Assembly (NCBI GenBank): GCA_000934385.1
Contig: KN880647.1
Span: 1 to 41,619, forward strand
DNA length: 41,619 nt
Source: Cylindrobasidium torrendii FP15055 ss-10
Lineage: Eukaryota; Basidiomycota; Agaricomycetes; Agaricales; Physalacriaceae
Reading direction: 5' to 3'
Shown here piece by piece: positions 19,983-31,636 of the stretch. The notes beneath the pieces were generated by a model. That model had not been told where the DNA came from and ran no database searches. It saw nothing but the letters and a program-made list of their open reading frames with translations. The position numbers and the translations under genes were made by a program. The number at the start of each line of letters is the position of its first letter. The stretch's first letter is position 1.

Positions 19983-22064
19983 CTATTCTTCAGGCGGATA
20001 CACCACAATCTTCTCCAAATCTGCGCCTTTGTCTGTTTACCATCAGCGCCTGGTCGAGGAGGAAACCGAGAACCTGAATACTTACAATCGACACCATTAA
20101 ACAGTCCTCCAACAGTGATGGTGTTGGTACTCCCTTCCTCGAGGAACAGCTCCAGCGGGGTAGACAAGATGATCCCCTTGTTGGTGTCCCGCTGGTATAG
20201 CGTCTGCAACTCCTCGGTTTTTCCATTCACAACGACCGATGCAATGCGCCTCAGCTGCCACTTCCCTCCAATGCGATCCGGGCTTCCTCCAGCTGTCCAG
20301 AGGTCAGCGAAATGAACATGGCAAGTCGTTTCAATACTAACGTTGGTCGCCGAAGCCCATGTCGTCAGTGTCTGGTGGGTTGTGAGCATATACGTAGCTC
20401 TGCAGCCAATAACATCTCTGACGCACTCTGGTAGTAGAACGAAACCCATTGCGGCTTTCCTGTTCCCTCAATACCTTCAAAAGTCACCGTACTGTCATTT
20501 CCGTAGATTCCAGCGATAATTGTCCCGTCGCTGGCAAAGTTCTACAGTCACTCGGTCAACCAAATGAAGCGGATACTCCACCCATACTCACTGCCTCCTG
20601 CTTGTATGCACCTCCCAAGACGGTGGCATCCTTCGCGTAGTACCCTTTACCTTCCGGCGCAGTCCAAATTCCCGTCGCCCTGTGGTTGTGTTCGATGTCT
20701 GACGTCGCCCGGAGAAACACACATACGCATCCAGCTCGAACACGTCCCTCCAAACGAGCTCTAGTGATCCCTTGTCATCGTCAATTGCCACCGGCAGCCA
20801 GATATACCGGCTCTCCCATAACGAGTTCGAGTCCCACTAATCCACGACCTCAGCATATGCTTGCGAAGCCAGAGCTTGACACATACGTGGTCTCCTAGGT
20901 ACAAGTGTGTGGTTTGTTCAGTGCCCTCAAGCGTCAACGTGAACCCGGACTGGGAGTTGTAGGTCCGCGTCCCTAGAGGAGCAATCGTGAATGGCGCCGA
21001 CCAAGGTCCTGCAAGAGAGCGGGCACGAAAGGCCACCACGTCTACGAAAATTAGTCTGCGCCGTGTCGTTGAAGACTCGAACCTACTATTCGGACGATAT
21101 CCAGTCTTGTGGCTCATCAGAATGTAGTATGAACTATCTGTTTGCACAATCGTCGGTGCCTCCAGGTCGTAGTCTGCATGTCAATGTCACACTTCGTCTC
21201 TCAGCCGGCCAAGAGTTGAACTACTCACTAACGAACGTGTAGACAACTTCGGTCAAGTTCGTCTTTTCCTCGTTCATCTTTGAGATGAAATCATCTCTGC
21301 CGGCGACCGAGTCTCCGTTCGAGTACAATGCGTACGTATCTCCCGTTTTACGGTCGGTGAACACGCCAAAGTCTTGACTCCAGTTCCCCATTGGTGAGAA
21401 TGCATCGACAAAGGTATATGGCCCAGAAATGTTGGGTGATGTCGCAAGACCCTGCAGGAGCCATCCATAGCTTGAGTTGTCGGCATGCCTTCAGAATTGG
21501 GTGAGTCGAAAGGGCAAGCCGTCACGCAGAGGTAGTAGGCATACCACCACATCTAGTGAATTTGCATCAGAACGTTCAAATAACAATCACGATACGGATT
21601 TACGTTGTACAAACCAGTAGACTCGCTGAAAACAACCTTTGGACGTTGAATGATATTCTCGGGCGAGATATACTTGTGACCCTCTATGGGAGCTTCATTG
21701 GGTGGGTGTATTAGCGTTTCAATACATAGAGTCTATGTCCAACACGTACCTAGAGCTAACCCGCCATAGTCCCAGTTCAAGAGGTCATCACTGCTGTACA
21801 CGCTCACGCCCCCACCTGATACGACCAGACGATGAATATTGTGCGCCATTTGAAGGACTCTACCGCACCTTCTTCCTGGCCCTCGACCTTTCTCTCTCCG
21901 AACCAAAAGAATTTGCCTGTGTCCTCTTCCTTTGTCACACCGCCCGCATGTGCGGAGATGAGCCCGCCGTCCGTGTCGTACCAACGCGCGCCCGGGACAA
22001 GATACTTCCTCTTTGCCAGCACGATGCCCGACACCGCCAGAAGTTGCACCAAGACTGAGCGCAT
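19983..22064 (-). CDS. Secreted GH43-type exo-beta-1,3-galactanase with C-terminal carbohydrate-binding domain
   Basis: The enzyme probably trims beta-1,3-galactan chains of plant arabinogalactan proteins outside the cell. The ATG at 22064 starts a signal peptide (MRSVLVQLLAVSGIVLA). GH43 blades follow in order: ARWYDTDGGLISAHAGGV, GKFFWFGERKVEG, VYSSDDLLNWDYGG, IIQRPKVVFSESTGLYHMWW, GNWSQDFGVFTDRKTGDTYA, then DLEAPTIVQTDSSYYILMSH with the probable acid glutamate. After SGFTLTLEGTEQTTHLYLGD the C-terminal part (VTFEGIEGTGKPQWVSFYYQ, TITVGGLFNG) resembles a CBM35/CBM6-type beta-sandwich. The last intron (donor GTAAGT, acceptor ACAG) leads to DYKGADLEKIVVYPPEE and TAG at 19985-19983. The gene has many small exons. 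Subfamily 24 is my best guess; I did not verify every splice. Confidence 0.83.
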
Positions 22065-22167
22065 ACTGAGAGTTCGGAACCTAAGAAGAAGTCCGGACTA
22101 GTAGTAGAGGGCTCGGACGGAGCGTATTCAACGCGCGCGTGGTCTGGGATTTATTTCTCTTCGCGAC

Positions 22168-22184
22168 TTTATACCAGCTTTATA
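22168..22184 (-). promoter_or_regulatory. Two tandem TATA boxes of the GH43 gene
   Basis: On the minus strand TATAAA occurs twice, at 22184-22179 and 22173-22168, separated by GCTGG. They lie 104-120 bases upstream of the start codon at 22064, a usual fungal spacing. Two boxes 11 bases apart (one helical turn) may allow two start-site clusters. Confidence 0.6.
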
Positions 22185-23062
22185 CCGCGATATTGTCCAA
22201 GCCAAGTCAATATCGTGTCATATGGCGTCCCAAGGGGCCCGGTCGGACCGACAAGGGCGCGGACCGACGACGTGCAGTCACACAGTGATGTTCGAGAGGA
22301 CAACAAGAAAATGGCATAATCGATTGGAAGGTCCCCTGGGCCTCGAGCTCGTGGTTCTTGCCGATGAAATCCCTGCTTTGCTAGTCATCAGTTGGCTTGT
22401 CTGAGGCGTCGCAAGAGGGCCAGGGTGGTCATGGATGATTTTGAGAGCATTTTGAAGCACCACATGAATGATCTTGCGCAAGTCAGAGGGCCTGCCACCG
22501 ACTGTCGCGTGCAGGGCGGTGGTCACGTTTGCCACTTGCGCAATTGGTTATGTCACGATCAAATTCTCGAACAAGCAATGAAAGAACACGACGATTGAAC
22601 GTTTATATGATACACCGAGAATAAACGTGAAACGGTGCCCTTTGAAATAGATAGAACAGGATAGAACCGAACCATCTTTGCTGCGTCCAATACTTCACTA
22701 CCTGTTCTGAGCAACTTCACTCACTCAAAGAATTATCGGCACCCTCCCCCTCAACCACATTGTTTGTTCCTCCGAGGCTATTTTATCAATTGCAAACTAA
22801 GAGGAACGTCTCTAATTCTCGAGCGAACGGCAACAGATCAACGCACTAGCCATGCTCCTCGATGATATGATAGATATGCGTCAACTGAAAACAAGAATAT
22901 CAATGCATAACAACTACAGGAATACAACAATCAAGGCCGTACATTCGATGCTACCTACCTATAGAGTAGCGACTTCAACACGGTACAAAGACAATTTGAA
23001 TGTCCCATTGGGCGCTTCCACAAGTACAACACTATACATATTCCCTTTGCGATTTACACCAT
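22185..23062. other. Intergenic region, GH43 upstream and ASN1 downstream
   Basis: About 880 bases without a recognised gene. It should contain the upstream control region of the GH43 gene and the 3' UTR of asparagine synthetase. Short frames on both strands show no domain or splice-consistent extension. Confidence 0.4.
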
Positions 23063-25155
23063 TTACTCATCGACCCCATATGCCGAGTTGTGGATACTGA
23101 CGCTCCTTCCAGATGGGTCCGCCGCACAACCCCAGTCACCTCTGGGTATCCAGCGCACCGCCGTTGACGCCGCCGCCTCGCTAGGATACAGCCCATCGAA
23201 CACTTGCCGGATGTAGTATGCCTCCTTGGTGTCAGGCGTGCTATCAGGCCAGCGCTCAGAGGCTGTGGCCAATGCTTCGTCCGAGATGACGCTGGCGGCG
23301 AAGTCTTTGATACTGAAAAGCGAGAAATAAGGGACGGCGAATGTGAACGGGGCGGGGGAAACGTACCCGTCAATCCACGAGTATCCAACACCGTCTGAGA
23401 ATTGCTCCTTTTGCCTCCAGAGAATTGACTTGGGCAGGTAAGCTTTGCCACCGGGAGAGCAGTCGAACGCTTTGCGGAGGATGTACTGTGAGAGTAGATG
23501 TCAAAAACGATTCATGAAAGGTATGAAGATGTGCAATCACCTTCTCCATCTTTGGGCAGCCATCCTGGTCGAATTCCTGTGCATCACCTTTGCTGAACAT
23601 CTTCTCTTTTGGATCGATGTTCATGGCTACTTCCAAAAAGTTCTTGTCGAGGAAGGGTACACGCGCTTCTAGACCCCAGGCCATTGTCGACTTGTTGGCC
23701 CTCAGGCAATCTGCAGTGTGCAAGTTCTTGACGCGGCGCACACACTCCTGGTGGAAGGACTTCGGATCGGGGGCGGCATGGAAGTAGAGATATCCTGCTT
23801 ATCGTTAGCCCTCGGCAAGACGGTGTATATGACTCGACACGAACCTCCGAGAATCTCGTCGCTGCCCTCACCGCTGAGCACCATCTTGACACCCATGGCC
23901 TTGATTTTGCGGCTGAGGAGATACATGGGCGTGCTGGCGCGCACAGTGGTCACATCATAGGTCTCAAGGTGGTGAATAACCTCAGGAATGGCGTCGAGTC
24001 CTTCTTGAACAGTGAATGTGTACTCGTGGTGTACTGTGCCGAGAAAATGCGCCGCCTTGCGCGCGGCCAAGAGATCGGGAGAGTTCTCCAGACCGATCGA
24101 GAAAGAGTGAAGTTGCGGCCAGGAAACCATCGTCGCTGCCAGACGCGTCAACACACATTCAATGGCAGAGAGAACAAAACTTACAGGCTTCATCAACAAC
24201 ACCACTAGGCGTGGGAGGCCCACTAGTTTGCTCCTGGAGTTTCCGCCGATGTTGCTCAGCCTGAGCCTGGGCAAACTTTTCCGTTTCTCGCGCGGCAATC
24301 GATGCGATCAGACTGCTGTCAAGACCGCCGCTGAGAAGAACGCCGTACGGGACTTCGGACATGAGACGTTTGCGAACGGCGTCCTCGAGAGCCTCGCGTA
24401 TCGCAGTGAGGTCGGCCGGTGCAGTGGGGATGGTTGCAGTAGGACCTTCGTCGTCGCCGTGCCACCATGTTGGCTTGAAGTAACGCGTAGTAGACCCATC
24501 TAGACTATCGTAGACGTGTCCGGGCGGGAATGAGATAATTTTGTCACATTCGTCGACGATGGCTTTGAGTTCAGACGCGAAAAACACAGCGCCGGGGCGC
24601 TTGGAGCTCCACCCTTGGTAGAGAGTAGTGATGCCAATGGGATCACGCGCGGCGATGACACGACTGGGAGTGACAGTCTCGTCTAGGAGGATGAAGGAAA
24701 ACATCCCATCGAGCATACCGCAGAGCTCCTTGCCATATTGTTTGTACTAGGTAGTGTTGTGAGGGGACTGTGTTTTAAAAAAGGGCGTTGTCCTACAAGG
24801 GGAAGGATGACCTCGCAGTCCGAGTGCGTCTTGAATTTGTAGGCATCCAATTTGTTGCGCAGGGCAACATGGTTGTAGATCTCTCCGTTAACACAGAGGA
24901 TCAGCGTGCCGTCGTCGTTGACGAGAGGCTGAGCGCCAGAGTCTGCGAGGGCTGTCAATAGGAGCTGGGGAATGGGGCTATACACGCACCGACACCGACA
25001 ATGGCCAAGCGCTCGTGCACAAGCACAGAGGCCTTTCCTACATGGCAGCCCGACCAGTCAGGACCGCGATGGCGAATGCGCTTTGAGCAGGCGATAAAGT
25101 GGGGGCGCTCAGCCTTGGGGTCGTCGATTCCGTGCACAGCGAAGATACCACACAT
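23063..25155 (-). CDS. ASN1: Asparagine synthetase, glutamine-hydrolysing
   Basis: It makes asparagine from aspartate, glutamine and ATP in the cytosol. The ATG at 25155 gives MCGIFAVHG, which after Met removal exposes the catalytic Cys of the class II glutaminase domain. [19 protein letters not shown] and SDCEVILPL follow. The synthetase domain has the ATP pyrophosphatase loop [13 protein letters not shown], then [26 protein letters not shown] and [21 protein letters not shown]. The C-terminus has [23 protein letters not shown] and ends YGVDE then TAA at 23063-23065. About eight exons; the frame is open across all that I checked. The start is fixed by the need for an N-terminal Cys, so the longer upstream frame (Met at 25209) is not used. 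It is divergent from PIS1, with a Gcn4-type site just upstream. Confidence 0.96.
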
Positions 25156-25186
25156 GTTGGTAAAAGGGTGAGAAGCACTTTCAGAC

Positions 25187-25208
25187 GAGTCAAGCTTTGC
25201 TTGACTCA
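25187..25208 (-). promoter_or_regulatory. Gcn4/Cpc1-type site inside a 9-bp palindrome before asparagine synthetase
   Basis: TGACTCA at 25202-25208 is a perfect Gcn4/Cpc1 (bZIP) site. It lies 47 bases upstream of the ASN1 ATG. GAGTCAAGC (25187-25195) and GCTTGACTC (25199-25207) form a perfect inverted repeat around TTT, so a second near-site (CGAGTCA) sits on the other arm. General amino acid control of asparagine synthetase is known in fungi; binding here is inferred. Confidence 0.6.
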
Positions 25209-25503
25209 ATTGAATCTACTGTGATCTTATCTCGGACTCGCGGCCCGAAGCTCTGATGCGCATTCATTGCGGCTCGGGGGAAAGTACGCGCCGTCGAGGC
25301 CCAGTGTGCCAACAAAAATGATTTTCGGCATGTGAAGTTCGGATTCAAGGCGCTATGAGGACAGCCAGGGCAGTTACTTGCGATGCTGATTTTGAATGCA
25401 TATTCCGGTCGGAGACTCCGGTTGACTAATTTGGGATTTTTCATCCACTGCCATCGTCATCCCATTCCGTCGTCTCGCTTGGCCACCCTCTCTCCTTCAC
25501 GCC

Positions 25504-26477
25504 ATGGCCAGGAAGAACCCGAAATCACCCACCCGCGACCCCGCGAGCCTTGTCGACGCGAGCGGCGCACTCGACCTCGCAAACCAGACCTATGACGAAA
25601 ACGTGTTCCTGTTCCCTGCCAATATTATAGGTCGGTAGCGCATCCTGGTGAACTCTCTGGAGACTCACAGAAAACAGGATATTGCCGTATAATTCTCGCT
25701 GCGGTGTCCTTGCACTACATGAGCTATCACCCCAAATACTGTTCAATTACCTATGTCATCTCATGTCTTTTGGATGCTGTGGATGGACCCGTCGCGCGCG
25801 CTCGAGGAGAATCATCCAAATTCGGCGCTGTATTGGACATGGTCACTGACCGGTATGTGCTCAACCGCGTTCCGCGTGCGATGCTTACCAGCCTACTTGA
25901 CAGTTGTACCACATCCTGCCTGCTCTGTTATCTATCGTCTGCCTACCCTTCCTACGCGGTGGCCTTCCAGTTCCTAATCGCACTCGACTTTTCCAGCCAT
26001 TACATGCACATGTACAGGTGTGTGGCGTGGTTCTCGATGTGATTCGTTGCTTACGCCCCCAGCTCTATCATCACTGGATCCACCTCCCACAAGAACGTCG
26101 ACAGTCAAGTCAGCCGTATCCTCTCATTCTACTACAATGATAGGGTGCGTTGGGACGCACAGCACTGGAGCCAAAGCTGACTCTTTACGCAGCGAGCGCT
26201 TTTCATCATCTGCGCAGTCAACGAGCTGTTCTTCGTGGCTCTTTACCTCGCCAAATGGTGGTCCACACCAATTGGGTTCCTCTCAGGCCCGGAGATTCCA
26301 TGGCCGCTTGCGGATTGGAGCTGGGCAAGCGCCGTCGCTGTTCTTTCCGCGCCCATATGCTTCCTGAAGAACATCATCAACATTGTGCAGCTGTGGAAGG
26401 CGTCCAAGATTCTTGTTGGGGTCGATTTGAATGAGAGGAAGCAAGCGAGGCTGGCTAAGCAGGCCAAGGCTCAGTAA
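25504..26477 (+). CDS. PIS1: Phosphatidylinositol synthase (CDP-diacylglycerol-inositol transferase)
   Basis: The enzyme makes phosphatidylinositol from CDP-diacylglycerol and inositol in the endoplasmic reticulum. Exons 25504-25630, 25678-25852 and 25904 onward join in frame, with further introns after HMHMY and after FYYNDR. The CDP-alcohol phosphotransferase motif DGx2ARx8Gx3Dx3D is complete: DGPVAR, then G, D and D in FGAVLDMVTD. Hydrophobic spans flank it (ITYVISCLLDAV, LFIICAVNELFFVALYLA, AVAVLSAPICFLKNIINIV). NVDSQVSRILSFYYND is typical of PI synthases. The C-terminus is Lys/Ala-rich (RKQARLAKQAKAQ), an ER-type tail. The ATG at 25504 follows a CT-rich stretch and opens a soluble N-terminus of normal length. 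Confidence 0.95.
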
Positions 26478-26681
26478 TATGTCACTCTGTAGCTTAGCTT
26501 ACATCTCTTCTACTGTTTCGAGTAATTTAAAGGTTTCGGTTACGCGCAATTGAGGGAATTCTCTGGAATACGGTTACACTTACATGCTGAATTTATTTGC
26601 CACGTGACCGCATTGCCCGGGGATCAAGTTTTTCAGGCTCTTCACAAGCTGCTCTACGCCATCACGGTGCAAGACCGTTTG

Positions 26682-29600
26682 ATGCAATCTCCTGCAACAA
26701 CAAAATCGTTGCTCCGGGCAGCGAGGACAGTCCGTGTCCGCTTACGTCGTGATGTTGGCGCGCTTGAATGTGCGCGCCTGCCCGGCCGTCTGGCAGACGC
26801 TCGATTCGTCAGTACTTCCCCCGAAGAACAAGACTCGACTCCGGACGGCCCGTTAAACAACAATACTTCACCGGAGGCGTCGGCACCGCCTCCTCCGCCA
26901 CCCTTGTCTACAGTGACTCCGTTGGCAGACCGTCCGGAACGTGGTAGAAGGACAAAGACCAGCATTCCGCCCATCGAGCCAGTCGACTGGCCTGCGGACT
27001 TGGACGTATTGTGGACGCCTGCGGAAAATGCTCAAGTTGCTGCTGAAGACCTGCCCTCTCTTCCGCCACCAGAGATATTCGACGAGGCTTTGAATAACCT
27101 GCTCATCACTCTCCATCCTCAAACCCAAAACCGCGCCGTGTACCCGACGCCAACTTCGCCTGTCGTAGAACCAACGCTGGCTTTGTATTGTCCGATAGAA
27201 GGAGGGGATTATGTGATTGATGCGACAGTGCGAGAGTTGGCGCGCCGGACGGGCGCGGAGGTTCTCGTGTTGGATGCGGTACAATTGGCTGCTGGAGAGC
27301 ACGGGGAGTTTGGAAAATGTGCGTCCTCATTCTGTCAAAGCTTCTAGTGATACTATTGCTCTGGCCCTCTTGTTTTCATACTCCTGTCTCCTGCCTTGTA
27401 TTCTGGACTGACGCATCCCCACAGCCGCCGAAATGCTTCGGTTCAACCGCAATCCGCTGCATTTCCGCGCAACTTCGGTCATGCCCGCCCAGCCACCGCC
27501 AGAAGAGGATGAAGACTTTATGGACGAGCGTGACATGCCTATGGGTGGAATGCCGATGCATGGGGGCTCAATGATGCTCACGGTGCTGTCTCCTTCGTCT
27601 TCGCGCAACCCCGCTGTGATGTCTGCATCCAAACTCTCATCGACGCCTCCGAACAAGGCCAAAATCTTTTTCGACGCTCTTGTCAACATGCCTGCATCAG
27701 AACCCAGCAAGGGCACGGCTACACCACGAATCATCTACATACGTGACTACCCCACGCTTGCGCCGTCCTCTTCAACTTGGTATCACCACTTGCTACATGC
27801 AGTTCGCCAACGACGACGAGGACCCATAGCGTCGCCGTCTTCACCTGTCACACATCCGATGACTATTGTCTTCGGTGTATGTCCGCCAATTACACCGCCG
27901 GAGATCATTGCTCCCCCTCCCCATCCTCTCAGTCTACTCACAAGGGGACGCTCAGCACCAATAACCTCTGCAGCCACTCGCACCGGCCGTTCCGACTGGA
28001 ACGAGGACGAAGTCGCAAATGTTGCTCGTGAGGCACGGTTGCGGCGGCGCCTGAAGCGTTGGGAGAAAGGGGACGCATCTCTGTTAGAGGAGATTCCCCC
28101 ATTGGGTATCCCAGAAGACGGCGAAGATGCAGGCAACGGTCACCGCCAGTCTGCACCTGAAATGGCTACCATTAACGGTCGAACTATTCCGTTGCCATTC
28201 CCCGCCATGTTCCCTGGGTCGAACGCGCGCCCCGCGGAATCCGACAACAAGACCTCTTTTTTCCGTACCTCTGTTCTTGTCCCCAATTTGCGTTCGCAGT
28301 CCGTAGAACGGAATTGTCGGATTGAGAGGCGGCGGGAAATCAACGAGCTCACGTCGCGCATGGCGGTCGGCTCCGTTGGTGGTGTACTGGACACTGCTCG
28401 TGCAGGTGATTTGGTGACGCAGGCAGAGAACGCAGCTGCTGAAGCATTGGAGAGTGCTGATGCGGATGCGACTACAATCGAGTCGTCGAAAACACCTCAC
28501 GAACAAATGTGGGATCAGTGGGGGCAGAAGGTCGAGCTGTGGATGAATGTTAGGCATGTCGCTGACCGAGCGGTGGGCAGCGTTGTTGCTGAGAGGATCT
28601 CCTTGCCGCCAAAGAGGCCGTCGCTCGAGTCTACTCCAGTCTCTTGGGACGCGGTGGCCAAGGCTTGGGTGTCTCGTGATTCAGTCAAGGACTTGCGCAA
28701 GTCTTGGTTGAAGGAGGCGATAGCGAGCGACAAGGGAGAGCCCGAGGGAGAGCAGAAGGAGAAAGAGGAGGAACCTTCAATTGACGAACTCGTTGAGCGC
28801 CTGAAGAATGATCCGGATTTGGATGCCCATGAGCAGAAGTTGCTGCCTAGTATTGTCAATCCCTGTGCGTTTGACTCTACCGTCTCAACTACCCCGTGGA
28901 CTGACTTATGACTACAGTGACTATGCCAACTTCATTCAGCCAAGTTCACTTGCCTACAAATACAGTCGACTCCGTCCGCACCATTGTGTCACTGCCTCTG
29001 TTGCATCCAGAAGCATTCCAACAAGGTATCCTCAAGGAGCACAATATCACAGGATGCCTGCTGTTTGGCCCTCCTGGTACCGGAAAGACCCTCGTCATTC
29101 GCGCTTTAGCAAAAGAGGCAGGGTGTCGCATGATGAACATCGCACCTTCCGATGTTATGGATATGGTCTGCTTTCCTCACACTGGCTAACTCCAAGTTTA
29201 CTGACGAATGGCCGTATAGTACGTCGGAGAGGGCGAGAAGATTGTCAAGGCTGTTTTCACGCTAGCGCGCAAACTCTCGCCATGTGTCGTCTTCCTAGAT
29301 GAGATCGACGCGCTTCTCGGCGCACGGTCGTCTGCACGGGACAGCGGAAGCTCTATCGCACACCGTGGGGTCATCACAGAGTTCATGCAAGAAATGGACG
29401 GTTTAAAGACCAGCAGAGACTCGACTGTCATCGTCATTGGCGCAACGAACCGGCCCTTTGACTTGGACGACGCCGTTCTGCGCCGCCTCCCCCGAAGGGT
29501 GCTTGTTGATCTCCCTGGCGAAAAGGAGCGTGCGGAGATCCTGAAGATCATGCTCAGGAATGAGACGTTGGCGGACGATGTTGATTTAGCAGCGCTCGCG

Positions 29601-30103
29601 AAGAGGACGGAGAGCTTTTCTGGGTCTGACCTTAAGCGTAAGTCTCTTCAGCTTTGTGAATGGAACGTTGCTAAACTGAGTTTGTAGACCTGTGTGTTTC
29701 TGCTGCGATGGATGCGGTCAAGGAGCAAGTCGATTTGCCATGGGCGACCACTAGCAAGAGGCCTGCCGATGCCGCGGCGCCCATGCAAGACGAGGATATT
29801 CAAGTCTCAGAAGATTCCTCTGCGGATGAAATCCCCGATGCTGCGCCGTCACCCACCGCCCAGCCACGCATTCTAGGACTCCGACACTTTGAGAAGAGCT
29901 TCAAGGAAATTACCCCGTCGTCGTCCGAGGCTACTGGCACGCTTTCTGCGCTGAGGAAGTGGAACGAAGAATTCGGCGAGGGCGCAGGCAACAAGAAGCG
30001 TAAACAGATCTGGGGCAAGGGCAGGTTCGGCTTCACAAATCCTGCGAAGATGGAGGAGGAAGATGGGAGAGTCAGATCTACCACTACCAACGAGCGAGCG
30101 TGA
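26682..30103 (+). CDS. AAA+ ATPase of the ATAD1/Msp1-like type with mitochondrial-style leader (1052 aa)
   Basis: Five exons (26682-27318, 27425-28864, 28918-29165, 29220-29637, 29688-30103) add up to 1053 codons with every phase matching. Met at 26682 is followed by an Arg-rich, acid-free stretch ([18 protein letters not shown]) that looks like a mitochondrial presequence; the frame upstream (from 26550) lacks this character. The AAA domain is C-terminal: [20 protein letters not shown] (Walker A), [17 protein letters not shown] (Walker B), [20 protein letters not shown] (sensor 1 and arginine fingers). The 700-residue N-terminal half is poorly conserved, with Met/Gly- and Pro-rich parts. A disordered stretch and a [14 protein letters not shown] tail close it. 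Related fungal proteins extract or remodel membrane proteins; the exact substrate is not known. Confidence 0.85.
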
Positions 30104-30264
30104 GCAGTGCGGAGAGGCGACTTGGGCTTATAGAGCGCTTTAACGAGTACATACAGGTATTATAATACATTTGCACCCATTTACACTATTATGCGCGCGA
30201 AGCAAGATACCGTATCGATGAATGACATGAAGCAAATAAAACCACTAGATCAACCTGAGGGATG

Positions 30265-31636
30265 CTACTTGCGACGCTGGCTGCGCCGTGAACGCTTCAC
30301 GGGCGCCTCCTCTTCTTCGCTCTCTTCTTCGTCCTTCACCTCCTCTTCCTCCTCCTCCTCCTCCTCCTCCTCTTCCTCCTCGTCAGATTCGGCCACAGCC
30401 TTCTTCCCCTTCCCCTTCTTTGCAGCAGGCTTTTTACCTTTTTGACTCTGACTAGCCCGGCTTTTCGATTTCCGACCCTGGCTTTGGCTTTGCGTACCCT
30501 GAGACGCATCCATATCTTCATCCTGCTCATCCTGCTCCTCTTCCTCATCGCTCTCCTCATGCGCCGCCGGTGCCCTCCTCCGGCTCTCATCCCCCTCGCG
30601 CCACGCCTCCTCCCCAATCGGCGCCAGATCCTTGTCTTTCCATTCGCTCTGGCAGGACGGGCATTTGTTTTTGGCATTGCGCGCGGTGTAGGATGCAAAA
30701 CAGTGTTTGTGGAGGCGGACGCTGCAGTTGGCGCGGTTGCATGCCCAGCCTTTTGTCACGAGCTGTGGAAGGACAGGTCTAGGGATGGAAAGCATGCGAG
30801 GATGGGTGTAGACGTACTTCGTGGCAAATGGTGCACTCGTTGAGTTGGTCCTCATAGTTGTCTTTGAGGTATGGCGCAAGCTCGAGGATGGTCTTTAGCG
30901 AGAGTGAATACTTGCCGCGCCTATGAGTTTTGTGGTCAGCTATTTTATTCATGGTGTGGCCGAGGGTGCTCTGCAGACGCACTGGCTTCGTAAGAGCCAA
31001 CCACTCGCGACAAAACTAGCCAATACAGATTCAGCCTGGGTGCTTGTGAGATTGCCTTTGACGTGGGTTCTTTCACGAAGCGCGGCCATCGAGCTTATGC
31101 AGAATGATTCGCGTGGTGCAAGCATGATTTGCTCGACCTGAAATGGGACATAAGAGTGGCGAGGAGTAAACACCAGGCAGCGACGTACAACCGCTTTGAA
31201 ATACGCGATCTCCAATATGGAATAGCTCGTTGCTAATTGTGTGTTCTCGTCGCTCCTCAAATTGACCTACGCGCCACCACAGGAGAGTCAGAATATTTTC
31301 TGAATGCGCAGAATTAGTGGACACGCACCAGCATGCATTTTCTGTCCCCAGTGATCTCGTCCTGCATGAACTTTATCGACAAGTCAAGCGCGTCCAGGCC
31401 CTGATTAATGCTGACAATAAACGCCTCCCACGCGTCCTGGTCGCCGCGGTATCGTCCAAGTTCCGGATTCAGCGCTACATGGCATTAGAACGCGTCCAAA
31501 TCCTGGCAGTCGACTGGGGCGCACTCTTGACGGTCTCGAAACAACGCGAGTGCAAGACGCGTGCCATTCGTTCGGAGGTCATGCCTCGAGACAGGATGGA
31601 TTGCAGGAACAGATGCTGGACATCTTGGGCTGACAT
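30265..31636 (-). CDS. NSE1: Nse1, RING-type E3 subunit of the SMC5/6 complex, with acidic tail
   Basis: Nse1 forms a DNA-repair subcomplex with Nse3 and Nse4 and carries a C4HC3 RING. The start at 31636 gives SAQDVQHLFLQSILSRGM, the conserved first helix; an upstream Met at 31672 is also in frame. Later exons give GDQDAWEAFIVSINQGLDAL, ATSYSILEIAYFKAV, ESFCISSMAALRE and SVLASFVASGWL (winged-helix region), then GKYSLSLKTILELAPYL. The RING cysteines and histidine are complete: CTICHE, ACNRANC, LHKHC, CPSC. After the RING comes a tail of about 120 residues rich in Glu, Lys, Ser and Gln, including about 15 glutamates in a row. Such a tail is longer than in yeast Nse1. Confidence 0.9.
30341..30381. 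repeat. Trinucleotide (TCC/TTC) microsatellite inside NSE1
   Basis: A nearly pure run of TCC and TTC triplets on the plus strand reads as GAG/GAA glutamate codons in the NSE1 tail. Length can change by slippage without shifting the frame. Confidence 0.9.

Noticed and set aside
27783..28557. Minus-strand frames under the AAA+ gene
   Set aside because: They are antisense shadows of exon two; the plus-strand exons join with exact phases and contain conserved AAA motifs.
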